From Heyndrickxia oleronia (GTDB lineage Bacteria > Bacillota > Bacilli > Bacillales > Bacillaceae_C), in the NCBI RefSeq assembly GCF_017809215.1, contig NZ_CP065424.1:104001-168000 (forward strand): DNA of 64,000 nt. Reading direction: 5' to 3'. Numbering within the stretch: position 1 is the first letter of the stretch; every line of letters starts with the position of its first letter. The notes under the pieces were generated by a model. It was not told the DNA's origin and did not search any database. It saw only the letters and a program-made list of their open reading frames with translations. Positions 55,830 to 64,000 of this stretch are shown one piece after another. Both the position numbers and the translations under genes were made by a program.

Positions 55830-56585
55830 TTAATTTTTTTCAAGCTTTGGAAAGTTATTTGCTTGATGAAATGGACATTTCGATAATGTTGTATTATCGT
55901 CACGAAGATAATACTGTTTCCATTCATAATTATTTTTAGATCCAAAGCTATTTAAATCAGGGTGTACTCCGATGGAATCATATTTTAAAAGCCTCTTTCG
56001 AATCTGTTTTGTGATTCCTTTTGCACGTGTCGGCAATTGATTAAATTCTTGGAGAACCCAGTGTGGAGTGATGGCAAGCATCATTCCATCAAAGTGTCTA
56101 CTTTGTCGCTTTTCATGTGCTGGTGTAGCGCAGTACATAAAATACTTCTCCCCATTGTAGCAAAATTCCCAATAGGGATGATGTGGATCATTAGGTATCT
56201 CTATAGGCCAATCCATATGGTCCATTCTATTTAAGCTGTTAAGATGTTGCCAAAATAATTGTTCATAATCTTGAACTGTATATGTTGCTTTTAAATCCTC
56301 AGACGTTTCAAAAAAGACGATAAGTGATGTGTAATTTCCAATCTCCCTTGAAATTTCAGAGTACGTACTTAATATTTTTGCAAGTTCATGTATTGTGGTT
56401 GTTTCTCTCGGGTCACCGATAAAGCAGTATCGTAATTGGTTTAGTGAGAACCCAATGGTGGCAGGGATGCATGGAAAGGGTTTTGATTTGTCTTTCATTT
56501 TTTTCGAAAATTTCATAAGTGTTTCTTTTTCCCATTCATTGAGTTGATCTCTTTGAGAGGGATCATCCATATATATCCCTTTCAT
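55830..56585 (-). CDS. YqcI/YcgG family protein (GntA/DcsA-like)
   Basis: A 251-aa protein of the YqcI/YcgG family. Visible signatures are KPFPCIPATIGFSLNQLRYC, then GDPRE, WEFCYNGEKYFMYCATPAHEKRQSR in the middle, and the C-terminal CPFHQA. Characterised relatives GntA (guanitoxin pathway) and DcsA (cycloserine pathway) are heme-dependent N-hydroxylases of arginine-type substrates; the substrate here is unknown and no partner biosynthesis genes are adjacent. ATG 56585 is preferred over the in-frame ATG 56615 because GGGAGGTGA precedes it. Confidence 0.85.
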   Translation of the reverse strand: MKGIYMDDPSQRDQLNEWEKETLMKFSKKMKDKSKPFPCIPATIGFSLNQLRYCFIGDPRETTTIHELAKILSTYSEISREIGNYTSLIVFFETSEDLKATYTVQDYEQLFWQHLNSLNRMDHMDWPIEIPNDPHHPYWEFCYNGEKYFMYCATPAHEKRQSRHFDGMMLAITPHWVLQEFNQLPTRAKGITKQIRKRLLKYDSIGVHPDLNSFGSKNNYEWKQYYLRDDNTTLSKCPFHQANNFPKLEKN

Positions 56586-56710
56586 TTTGTCACCTCCCAT
56601 AGCTAAAGTATTCATGCATTATAGGAAGGTGAAGATTATCTAGTTATGTGTGTAGTTTTACCTTCAATAAAAAAAACGAGTGTTGATTAACTGAACTACA
56701 ATGGGTATTT

Positions 56711-56740
56711 ATTTACAAAAGCAACAAACGATACGAAAAC
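56711..56740. repeat. 30-bp intergenic repeat, copy 1
   Basis: A 30-bp sequence beginning ATTTACAAAAGCAAC and ending AACGATACGAAAAC is identical to 59066-59095. It lies 8 bp beyond the end of the polysaccharide deacetylase gene. Both copies are preceded by TGGGTATTTA. Confidence 0.8.
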
Positions 56741-56747
56741 TTCTTGT

Positions 56748-57503
56748 TTAAAAGTGTAAGAAAATTCGAAGTGACACCGGTAGAGTGGGTTGAGTTCTAT
56801 ACAGTAATTCTGATACGGTCACACATTCGTACCCTTCCTTTTTGAACACAGCTAAAATTTTATCTAAAGCTTCTACTGTTTGTGTTCGGTTTCCTCCAGA
56901 ATCATGAAGAAGAATAATATCTCCTGGCTTTGTATCTGAAATCACATTATGAATAATCTTCTTTGTACCGGGCTGACTCCAATCTTTTGTATCCTGATGC
57001 CACCCCCACATAATGACATAATTATCGTTTTTTAGAGCTGTTTTAACGATAGTATCGTTGTAGTATCCTCCAACAGGACGAAAGAGAGATGGGGTATATC
57101 CAGTAATGCTGTATATAATGTTGGAGGTCTTTTTGATTTCCTGTTCTAATTTTGTTGCAGAAACATGTATATCATAATCATGTTGGTAGGTATGATTCGC
57201 TATCTCATGACCTGCATCCACTTGTTTTCTTATAATGTCTGGATACTTTTCAGCGTTCTTACCAATTACAAAAAATGTGGCTCTTGCGTCGTATTTTGCT
57301 AATATATCTAAAATCTGTGGTGTATAAAGTGGATGAGGTCCATCATCAAATGTGAGTGCTACCAATTTTTCCTTTGAATGTACCTCCCAGAAGACTCGTC
57401 CTGTTTTTTCAAAATCAAAGCGTCCTTTCGAATCTGCTAGTACTTCAAAATGGCTTTGTAGTGAGATTAACGTAAGACAAAGAATGAATAATAAGCATCT
57501 CAT
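56748..57503 (-). CDS. Secreted polysaccharide deacetylase (NodB domain)
   Basis: A 251-aa protein with an N-terminal signal peptide (1-23, ending VLADS) and a carbohydrate-esterase-4 NodB domain. All catalytic motifs are present: TFDDGP (51-56), the zinc ligands H104 and H108 in NHTYQH, RPVGG, DTKDW and ILLHD. It probably removes N-acetyl groups from peptidoglycan or a similar glycan outside the membrane. Unlike the degenerate PdaB at 61927 it looks active. It is not part of the usual rpsI-ybaK order and is probably an island gene. RBS TAGGAG. Confidence 0.88.
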   Translation of the reverse strand: MRCLLFILCLTLISLQSHFEVLADSKGRFDFEKTGRVFWEVHSKEKLVALTFDDGPHPLYTPQILDILAKYDARATFFVIGKNAEKYPDIIRKQVDAGHEIANHTYQHDYDIHVSATKLEQEIKKTSNIIYSITGYTPSLFRPVGGYYNDTIVKTALKNDNYVIMWGWHQDTKDWSQPGTKKIIHNVISDTKPGDIILLHDSGGNRTQTVEALDKILAVFKKEGYECVTVSELLYRTQPTLPVSLRIFLHF

Positions 57504-57690
57504 AATAACGTCTCCTATCTAAATGTCCTTCCTTAGTTTATGTCGATTCCTCTAGAATATGAAAAACACTCTACATCTCTGCTCATGGGGTAAGTACAAG
57601 CTTTTCTTTATATGGTAATGATTGACGCTTATAAGGTGAATTAGAAAGAGGGGTTAGTTGAAAAATAGGTAATGGGAGGAGTGAAATTGA

Positions 57691-58134
57691 ATGAATGTAA
57701 TTACAAGCTTTAATGCAAAAAGAAGGGAAAGACAGATCAAGTATGAAAGAAAACTCTTAAAAGAGTTATCAATACAAAGCTTAAAGAAAAGTGTCCAGGA
57801 ATACTTTGGTTCAGAGAGAATTGAAGGTGGATTATGGTTACAACAAGGTGTAGAGGAAGGCTGTTATGATGTAGCCATTGAGGCATTTTTATTAGGAGGA
57901 CAGTATAGTCGTTTTGGTCATTACGGAGAATCTATTGAGCAGGCAAAGAAGCGCTGTGAAAATGAAATTAGACATTTAACCGATACTCTTTATAATTTTT
58001 GGCTGTATTGGAAATTTGGCGATCAAGGCTTCATCCAAGAATCGATATATTATTCCTGTGAACGATTTGTTGATATTTGGTGGATGGAAGGTTTCACAAA
58101 GGGCGAGCAAAGAAGAAAGCTTAGACTTCATTAA
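57691..58134 (+). CDS. ybaK: DUF2521 family protein YbaK
   Basis: A 147-aa soluble protein of unknown function found in spore-forming bacilli upstream of cwlD. It shows the conserved core KLLKELSIQSLKKSVQEYF and AIEAFLLGGQYSRFGHYGES. The good RBS GGGAGGAG precedes ATG 57691. It marks the return to the B. subtilis gene order after the island; the usual ybaJ methyltransferase is absent. Confidence 0.88.
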   Translation: MNVITSFNAKRRERQIKYERKLLKELSIQSLKKSVQEYFGSERIEGGLWLQQGVEEGCYDVAIEAFLLGGQYSRFGHYGESIEQAKKRCENEIRHLTDTLYNFWLYWKFGDQGFIQESIYYSCERFVDIWWMEGFTKGEQRRKLRLH

Positions 58135-58202
58135 TTTTATGTTCTAAACCTGTACCTTGTCCCATATCTTTGGAATAGAAGAATGGGAAGGGAAGGTTAT
58201 GG

Positions 58203-58913
58203 ATGAAGCGGAAGATCAAAGTCATCAGTTTTATTTTAGGAGCCTTACTTTTATTTTTGCTCTTTCAATTTCAATTTTTCCAGAGGGATACATGGGAATC
58301 GTGGAATCTGCCTTTGTCAGGAAAAGTAATTATTTTAGATCCAGGGCATGGTGGGCCCGACGGTGGGGCTGGAGATGAAGATGCACTTGAAAAGGATATT
58401 GCTTTAAGCATTTCAAAAAAAATTAAGGAATATTTACAGGAGCAGGGTGCTCTTGTCATGATGACGAGAGAGGATGATAGTGACTTAGCAGATCCTGAAA
58501 CAAAAGGAATAAGTAGAAGAAAAGTTGAGGATTTAAGAACGCGACTAGATATGATCAATGAATCCGAAGCTGATCTATATTTAAGCATTCATCTTAATTC
58601 TATTCCTTCACCTAGATGGAGCGGGGCACAAACTTTTTATTCGCCACATTTAATCGAAAATAAACGATTAGCAAAATTCATCCAGAGTGAATTAATAAGA
58701 AATCTTGAAAATACTGACCGAGAAGCAAAGCTTCTTAAAAATATTTATATTGTAAAAAATGCAAAAAAACCGGGTGCATTAGTAGAGGTTGGTTTTTTAT
58801 CAAATCCAACTGAACGTGAGAATTTAAAAAGTGATAAATATCAGGAAAAGGTCTCGGCATCGATCTATAATGGAATTATGAGATACTTTTCAAATGAAAA
58901 GGATTTAAAGTAG
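58203..58913 (+). CDS. cwlD: Germination-specific N-acetylmuramoyl-L-alanine amidase CwlD
   Basis: With PdaA it makes muramic-delta-lactam in spore cortex, required for cortex lysis in germination. The 236-aa protein has an N-terminal membrane anchor/signal (7-26) and an Amidase_3 domain with zinc ligands in DPGHGG (H49), ALEKD and SIHLNS, and the catalytic Glu in ALVEVGFLSN. Start ATG 58203 follows GGAAGG. In bacilli cwlD is transcribed in both spore compartments (SigE/SigG); no promoter could be fixed here. Confidence 0.95.
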   Translation: MKRKIKVISFILGALLLFLLFQFQFFQRDTWESWNLPLSGKVIILDPGHGGPDGGAGDEDALEKDIALSISKKIKEYLQEQGALVMMTREDDSDLADPETKGISRRKVEDLRTRLDMINESEADLYLSIHLNSIPSPRWSGAQTFYSPHLIENKRLAKFIQSELIRNLENTDREAKLLKNIYIVKNAKKPGALVEVGFLSNPTERENLKSDKYQEKVSASIYNGIMRYFSNEKDLK

Positions 58914-59065
58914 GGTAATCGACATGGTCTCGATTGCCTTTTTAATTGGCTCTTTCTCAAACATTGTGTATGTAAGGAAAGTTTTAATTCATAACTATCG
59001 GTTGAAGACCGCTATATCTTTCATTTCTCAAAGGAAAGAGTTGCAAACTCTACCTGCAGTTGGGT

Positions 59066-59095
59066 ATTTACAAAAGCAACAAACGATACGAAAAC
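59066..59095. repeat. 30-bp intergenic repeat, copy 2
   Basis: Identical over 30 bp to 56711-56740 and followed by AGCCTTTT. It lies between cwlD and salA in a 289-bp gap; the rest of the gap shows no gene or clear promoter. Confidence 0.8.
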
Positions 59096-59202
59096 AGCCT
59101 TTTCAATTTGATTGATGATTCGATCATTAACACCGCTTATTAAATGAAATTATGATATACTGTAGGGGTGTAACCGAATTCACATCAAGGATGGTGTTTG
59201 AA

Positions 59203-60261
59203 GTGATAACAGAGCAGCAGGTATTTAATCTATTAAAAGGTATACAAGATCCTTTCCTACATAAAACATTAGAAGACACAAACGGCATTTTAGAAATTAA
59301 GGTAAAGGAAGAGAAAGAACATGTAAGTGTTAAGCTTGCCATAGCCAAAACTGGGACAAGTGAACAATTGCAAATGCAAACACTAGTAGTAAATACACTA
59401 AAAGAGGCAGGGGCTAAAACAGTAGGTATTCGATTTGCTGAGCTTCCTGAAGAGGTATTACAGAAATTTAGAGGCTCCATGCCAGCAGAAGAAAATAATA
59501 ACCTATTATCACCAACAAATAAAACAACCTTTATTGCAGTTGCAAGCGGAAAAGGTGGAGTAGGTAAATCAACTGTTTCAGTAAATTTGGCTGTTTCTCT
59601 TGCTCGTCAAGGAAAAAAGGTGGGGCTTATTGATGCAGATATTTATGGTTTTAGTGTCCCAGATATGATGGGAGTCACCAATCGTCCAGTCGTACGGGGG
59701 GATCGGATTATTCCTGTTGAAAGACTAGGCGTAAAAGTCATCTCTATGGGATTTTTTGTAGAAGATAATGCACCTGTTATATGGCGTGGACCTATGTTAG
59801 GAAAAATGCTTAATAACTTCTTCAGTGAAGTGGAATGGGGAGAATTAGATTATTTATTACTTGACCTTCCTCCTGGAACAGGTGATGTAGCATTAGACTT
59901 ACATACGATGTTGCCACACTGTAAAGAGGTTATTGTTACCACTCCACATCCGACAGCTGCATTTGTGGCGGCACGAGCGGGCGCTATGGCCTTAAAAACA
60001 GACCATGAAATTTTAGGTGTTATTGAAAATATGTCTTATTTTGAAAGTAAGGTTACTGGTGAACGTGAATATGTATTTGGACGTGGTGGAGGAGAAAAGT
60101 TAGCTGAAGAACTACGTACGGAGCTACTAGGTCAGTTACCATTACAACAACCTGATTGGGATGAGGAAGACTTTGCACCTTCAATTTATGCAGCAGACCA
60201 TAAGTTGGGTAAAATTTATGGAGATATTGCAAAGAAAATGATTGATCTACTTAATAAATAA
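59203..60261 (+). CDS. salA: Mrp/NBP35-type P-loop protein SalA
   Basis: A 352-aa protein. The N-terminal DUF59-like domain (about 1-85) is followed by a Mrp ATPase domain with the deviant Walker A ASGKGGVGKST, DADIYGFS, and LDLPPGTGD. In B. subtilis SalA represses scoC and so stimulates exoenzyme synthesis; the wider family also carries Fe-S clusters. The CxxC motif typical of Fe-S carriers is not seen. GTG 59203 gives exactly the B. subtilis length and has AAGGATGGTG ahead; ATG 59191 is an alternative. Confidence 0.93.
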   Translation: MITEQQVFNLLKGIQDPFLHKTLEDTNGILEIKVKEEKEHVSVKLAIAKTGTSEQLQMQTLVVNTLKEAGAKTVGIRFAELPEEVLQKFRGSMPAEENNNLLSPTNKTTFIAVASGKGGVGKSTVSVNLAVSLARQGKKVGLIDADIYGFSVPDMMGVTNRPVVRGDRIIPVERLGVKVISMGFFVEDNAPVIWRGPMLGKMLNNFFSEVEWGELDYLLLDLPPGTGDVALDLHTMLPHCKEVIVTTPHPTAAFVAARAGAMALKTDHEILGVIENMSYFESKVTGEREYVFGRGGGEKLAEELRTELLGQLPLQQPDWDEEDFAPSIYAADHKLGKIYGDIAKKMIDLLNK

Positions 60262-60274
60262 AGCCAAAGCAAAA

Positions 60275-60312
60275 TAAATAAGGGTACCATATTGGATGGC
60301 ACCCTTATTTTC
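60275..60312. terminator. Bidirectional terminator between salA and gerD
   Basis: AATAAGGGTACC and GGCACCCTTATTTT form a stem with T-rich ends on both strands, 14 bp after salA and 20 bp from the gerD stop. Confidence 0.85.
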
Positions 60313-60331
60313 TGTTAAAGAGACGGTGAAA

Positions 60332-60946
60332 TTAAGTACCTTGCCCACCTCCACCGCCTTGCGTTCCTCCACCACTGCCATTTTGACCTTGTTTCTGGGA
60401 TCCTTGGTTACCTTCCATTTCTTTAGCAGCCTTCAACAATGTTTCTTGTATTTTTGCTTTAAAGAGAGGGCTCTCGAGTGTATCTTCGATGGTTGATTGA
60501 ATGTGTTTTCGGAAATCCTTGCTTTTAAGTAAATCCTGCATTTCCTTTTGATATTCTGGATCTTTTAAAATATCTATCATCATTCCTTGGTATTCGGGAT
60601 CCTTCATTAATTTTTTTAGTAACTCTTCGTTCTGCTTTTTCATTCCTGTAGCAAAGGATTTTGCAAATTCAGGATCCTTAAAGGATTTTTTCCAAAATTC
60701 ATTTCCCTTTTCTGATACTAATGTTTTTTCAATTGTATCAGTCACTACAGCTTGATCCATAATTAGCTTTTGTTTCATTTGTGTATCGGTCAAGATTTCT
60801 TGTATGGCTTTTTTTCCCTCATCGGTTTTAAGTATATCAACAATCATTTTCTTTGTTTTGTCATAATCCATTTGCTCGCTTCCTGGATTACCCGAGCAAG
60901 CGGAAAGGAATGTACAGCATAAAAGTAGGATAACTATTTTTTTCAT
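60332..60946 (-). CDS. gerD: Spore germination lipoprotein GerD
   Basis: A 204-aa lipoprotein that scaffolds germinant receptors into the germinosome in the spore inner membrane. The lipobox LSAC puts the lipidated Cys at 17, after a hydrophobic signal. The body is helical and lysine/glutamate-rich with short repeats around LMKDPEYQGMM and DILKDPEYQKEM. The C-terminal tail is glycine/glutamine-rich and disordered. It is convergent with salA, as in B. subtilis. Expected to be SigG-controlled. Confidence 0.95.
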   Translation of the reverse strand: MKKIVILLLCCTFLSACSGNPGSEQMDYDKTKKMIVDILKTDEGKKAIQEILTDTQMKQKLIMDQAVVTDTIEKTLVSEKGNEFWKKSFKDPEFAKSFATGMKKQNEELLKKLMKDPEYQGMMIDILKDPEYQKEMQDLLKSKDFRKHIQSTIEDTLESPLFKAKIQETLLKAAKEMEGNQGSQKQGQNGSGGGTQGGGGGQGT

Positions 60947-61119
60947 AGGAAAAGCTCTCCCCTATAAAGATGTCTTATATAGTTAATATGGTTCTAACGA
61001 AAAGAATTATTCAATAAGGGGGTAATTTCTAGATTTTTCATACAGTGCTTGGTAAAATCAAAAAAGATGAAGTTTTTAAGCATGTGGCTTAATTATGATA
61101 ATTATTGGAGGATATCCCA

Positions 61120-61806
61120 TTGACAAGCAGAAATTGGGTAAGATTATTTTTTACGACATTAGCATGGGGTGGTTTAACAACCGGTGTCTTAGGATTTATT
61201 ATTCGTTGGAGTGAATTTCAGGACTATTTTATTCATTTTAAGATTGGATCCATTTTATCTACTTTTATATGGTTAATTGGGGTCGGGCTCATTTTTAGTG
61301 TAATTAGTCAAGTTGGTTATTTCGCTTATTTGACTATTCACCAATTCGGATTAGGTATTTTTCGATCAGCAACTTTATGGAATGGAGTTCAACTTGTCTT
61401 AACGATTTTTGCATTATTCGATTTAATTTATTTCCGATTTGAAAAATTTGCGAAGCCAAATGAAAGTTTAGTTCCTTATATCGCATTGGCGATATTTATA
61501 TTAATTGCTGGATTAATTGTTGCTTATTTTAAATCACAGCAGGGAAAAAGAACGACTTTCATTCCTGCCCTATTTTTTATGGTCGTTGTAACCATTTTAG
61601 AATGGATTCCTGTATTACGTGTAAACGAAAAAAGCTGGGTGTATTTAATGTTATTCCCTCTCGTTATTTGTAATGCTTATCAAATACTAATGCTTCCGAA
61701 ATATTTAAAACGATCCGAAGAGGAACGAGCGATCTTAAACGAGAAGAAAAATAAGTCTAATGCGCCAACTACAGCTAAGAAATCTAATAACAAAAAGAAA
61801 AAATAA
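61120..61806 (+). CDS. kbaA: KinB signalling pathway activator KbaA
   Basis: A 228-aa membrane protein with six predicted segments (first about 10-30) needed for KinB to phosphorylate Spo0F at sporulation onset. It matches KbaA in VRLFFTTLAWGGLTTGVLGF and YLTIHQFGLGIFRSATLWN. The C-terminal tail is lysine/asparagine-rich. The start is TTG 61120 after TTGGAGGAT; the TTG at 61105 is inside the RBS. It sits between gerD and pdaB, as usual. Confidence 0.93.
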   Translation: MTSRNWVRLFFTTLAWGGLTTGVLGFIIRWSEFQDYFIHFKIGSILSTFIWLIGVGLIFSVISQVGYFAYLTIHQFGLGIFRSATLWNGVQLVLTIFALFDLIYFRFEKFAKPNESLVPYIALAIFILIAGLIVAYFKSQQGKRTTFIPALFFMVVVTILEWIPVLRVNEKSWVYLMLFPLVICNAYQILMLPKYLKRSEEERAILNEKKNKSNAPTTAKKSNNKKKK

Positions 61807-61853
61807 AAAAGATGGTCCCAACGGTATTATTTCTGTTGAGACCGTCTTTTTTA
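61805..61853. terminator. Bidirectional terminator between kbaA and pdaB
   Basis: AAAAAAGATGGTC pairs with GACCGTCTTTTTT, with an inner CAAC/GTTG extension. T runs are present on both strands. Confidence 0.9.
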
Positions 61854-61926
61854 TTATAATCATTCGTGTTGGAAAACATTCTAATGAATGTAAATATACT
61901 TTGAGCGTTTTGCTTTTTAAATGATT

Positions 61927-62676
61927 TTAGTTGATGAGTGTGGTTTTTACCTTTCCATTTGCGATCATATCTGAAACATTTGTAAATGTCCCTCGTTTAT
62001 GAAGTGATTCAATAACAGATGGCAAAGCTTTTTCTGTTTGATTTGCTGCATCTGATGCATGCATAAGGATAATATCTCCATTTTTTGCCTTTTCAATATT
62101 TTTTACAATCTGATGGACTCCTGGGTTCGTCCAGTCTTCTGAATTAATACTCCAATGGACAACAGTTAAATTTAATTGTTCAGCAACTTTTAAAGTCTTT
62201 TTATCAAAATGACCTGTAGGTGCTCGAAGAAGCTTAATATTTTTCACATTCAACTTTTTAAATACCTCTTGTGCTTTTACTATGTCTTTGCGGATTTTTT
62301 CTGTTTCTAAATCAGTGTAATCCTCATAGGCATATCCAAGACTACCAATTTCATATCCACTTTTTATAATTTTATCAACTATGTCCGGATGGCGCTCAGC
62401 CCAAGAACCAGACAAGAAGAATGTAGCTGATTTTACGTTATGTTTCACAAGAGTATCAATAATCGGTTCGGCCTTTTGGTCCCCCCAACCTATATTAAAG
62501 GTCAAAGCAATTCCTTTTTCCCCCTTATAGATCGCTTTGGGACCTTCATTGGTTGAAAATACAGCAACCTGTGAAGTAGTTTGTGAATAAAAGAAAAGGG
62601 CAGTAAATAACGATAGTAATGCAATAAATAAAAAATTTTTTAATCTTTTCCCACTCAAAATCATAAAAAAATTCAA
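61927..62676 (-). CDS. pdaB: Sporulation polysaccharide deacetylase-family protein PdaB
   Basis: A 249-aa protein of the CE4 fold, required in B. subtilis to keep the spore cortex stable late in sporulation. An N-terminal membrane anchor (about 12-32) precedes the NodB-like domain. The motif is TFNIGWGD here, with Asn in place of the first Asp found in the B. subtilis sequence (TFDISWGD), and the HxxxH zinc motif is replaced by GYAYEDY. It is therefore probably not a classical deacetylase. RAPTGHF, WSINSEDW and ILMHAS are kept. Confidence 0.92.
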   Translation of the reverse strand: MNFFMILSGKRLKNFLFIALLSLFTALFFYSQTTSQVAVFSTNEGPKAIYKGEKGIALTFNIGWGDQKAEPIIDTLVKHNVKSATFFLSGSWAERHPDIVDKIIKSGYEIGSLGYAYEDYTDLETEKIRKDIVKAQEVFKKLNVKNIKLLRAPTGHFDKKTLKVAEQLNLTVVHWSINSEDWTNPGVHQIVKNIEKAKNGDIILMHASDAANQTEKALPSVIESLHKRGTFTNVSDMIANGKVKTTLIN

Positions 62677-62851
62677 TGTATCTCCCCCTACCTCAGCAAT
62701 CTCCTTTTTGTTGTAAATATTTTATTTGATAGACAAGTCCTTATTGAAATGTATGCTTGGCCATTTATTATTTATGACTATAAATTTTTTTCTCATAAAT
62801 CCGGTAATTTTGGAAAAAACTACGTTTACTATAAAAAAGGGGTTGAATAGA

Positions 62852-63079
62852 TTGTTCGGGATAATAATTCATGAAAAAGAAAAATTAGAAATTCAGTATT
62901 TATTAAAAAGAGAGATGGATGAAATTTTATATGATTTAGAGGACGAACGAATTGACCATATTGTAAAGCGAGCGATGAAGGAGAGGTATAAAATTTTATT
63001 TTCACTGTTTACTCGTGTGGCACCTCATAATGAATGCATGAACTATATAATAGATACAAAGAAGAAAGAAAAAATGTAG
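62852..63079 (+). CDS. Small unnamed protein upstream of the rRNA operon
   Basis: From TTG 62852 (RBS AAAAGGGG) it gives 75 aa: FGIIIHEKEKLEIQYLLKRE, then DEILYDLEDERIDHIVKRAM and a C-terminal lysine-rich tail. It is highly helical and charged, without signal or membrane segment; the in-frame extension to 62726 has no RBS. I do not recognise the family. The preceding gap 62677-62851 holds a T-rich region only. Confidence 0.6.
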   Translation: MFGIIIHEKEKLEIQYLLKREMDEILYDLEDERIDHIVKRAMKERYKILFSLFTRVAPHNECMNYIIDTKKKEKM

Positions 63080-63114
63080 AGATAAAAAAATTAAAGGGAG
63101 AGAGAAAAAAAGGG

Positions 63115-63204
63115 TTGACCAAAATTTAATATCCTGGTATATTAATATATGTCGTTAACAACGTTAAAAAAGTTGTTGACAAGGAAGTTCAGAAGTGATA
63201 TATT
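63115..63204 (+). promoter_or_regulatory. Tandem rrn promoters P1 and P2
   Basis: P1 is TTGACC (63115-63120), 17 bp, TATATT (63138-63143) with TGG extension. P2 is TTGACA (63176-63181), 17 bp, TATATT (63199-63204). Tandem sigma-A promoters about 60 bp apart are typical of Bacillus rRNA operons. Confidence 0.9.
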
Positions 63205-63229
63205 ATAAAAGTTGCTTTTGAAAAATAAT

Positions 63230-63248
63230 TGATCTTTGAAAACTGAAC
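63230..63248 (+). promoter_or_regulatory. BoxA-like antitermination sequence of the rrn leader
   Basis: TGATCTTTGAAAACTGAAC resembles the conserved rrn leader boxA of bacilli (GCTCTTTGAAAACT), which binds NusB-S10 to prevent premature termination. Confidence 0.65.
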
Positions 63249-63301
63249 AAAACGAAACGTCAATGAATTACTTTTATTTATAAAGAGCTATATCAAACAT
63301 C

Positions 63302-64000
<699 letters not shown>

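Noticed and set aside
59152..59202. Longer N-terminus for SalA
   Set aside because: No RBS for the earlier start, and GTG 59203 gives the exact length of the B. subtilis protein.

Overview
The window comes from an endospore-forming, low-G+C Bacillota, almost certainly a Bacillaceae (Bacillus-like). The gene order clpC-radA-disA-yacL-ispD-ispF-gltX-cysE-cysS-mrnC-rlmB-rae1-sigH, then secE-nusG, L11/L1/L10/L7-12, rpoB-rpoC, str, S10, spc and alpha operons, EcfA1A2T, truA, L13/S9, and finally cwlD-salA-gerD-kbaA-pdaB and an rRNA operon, is the classical Bacillus subtilis arrangement. Sporulation and germination genes (sigH, kbaA, gerD, cwlD, pdaB) support a spore former. I do not assign a genus or species.

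Region by region: 1-12240 is the stress, c-di-AMP, isoprenoid, tRNA-charging and RNA-processing cluster, with an ECF (SigM-like) promoter motif before radA and a cysteine T-box before cysE-cysS. 12240-24340 is the rpmG-secE-nusG, ribosomal stalk and RNA polymerase block, with leader RNAs. 24340-44130 is the str-S10-spc-alpha ribosomal superoperon. It is intact except that map is a decayed pseudogene and the small KOW-domain gene normally found between map and infA is missing. 44130-48930 holds the ECF transporter module, truA, rplM and rpsI.

48912-57500 is an accessory island between rpsI and the ybaK homologue. Its first part is a remnant integrative element of about 2.4 kb that entered the 3' end of rpsI. 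It is bounded by an exact 15-bp direct repeat and carries a twice-frameshifted tyrosine integrase, a possible excisionase fragment, an IS fragment and an intact GNAT acetyltransferase. The presumed native rpsI terminator now lies outside the far repeat, more than 2.4 kb from its gene. Beyond it lies a patchwork of broken genes, immunity-type small proteins, an ankyrin protein with a frameshift, a TPR-SUKH protein, a YqcI/YcgG-family protein and an extra polysaccharide deacetylase. Part of this region looks visibly richer in G+C than its surroundings.

57690-64000 returns to the conserved backbone: ybaK, cwlD, salA, gerD, kbaA, pdaB, a small unnamed gene, tandem rrn promoters and the first ~700 nt of a 16S rRNA gene.

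The backbone genes mainly build ribosomes and RNA polymerase and link them to protein secretion, envelope stress signalling and sporulation. I see no complete unknown system. The best leads are the rpsI-targeted element with its immunity-like neighbours, the loss of map from its conserved site, and several structured intergenic elements.
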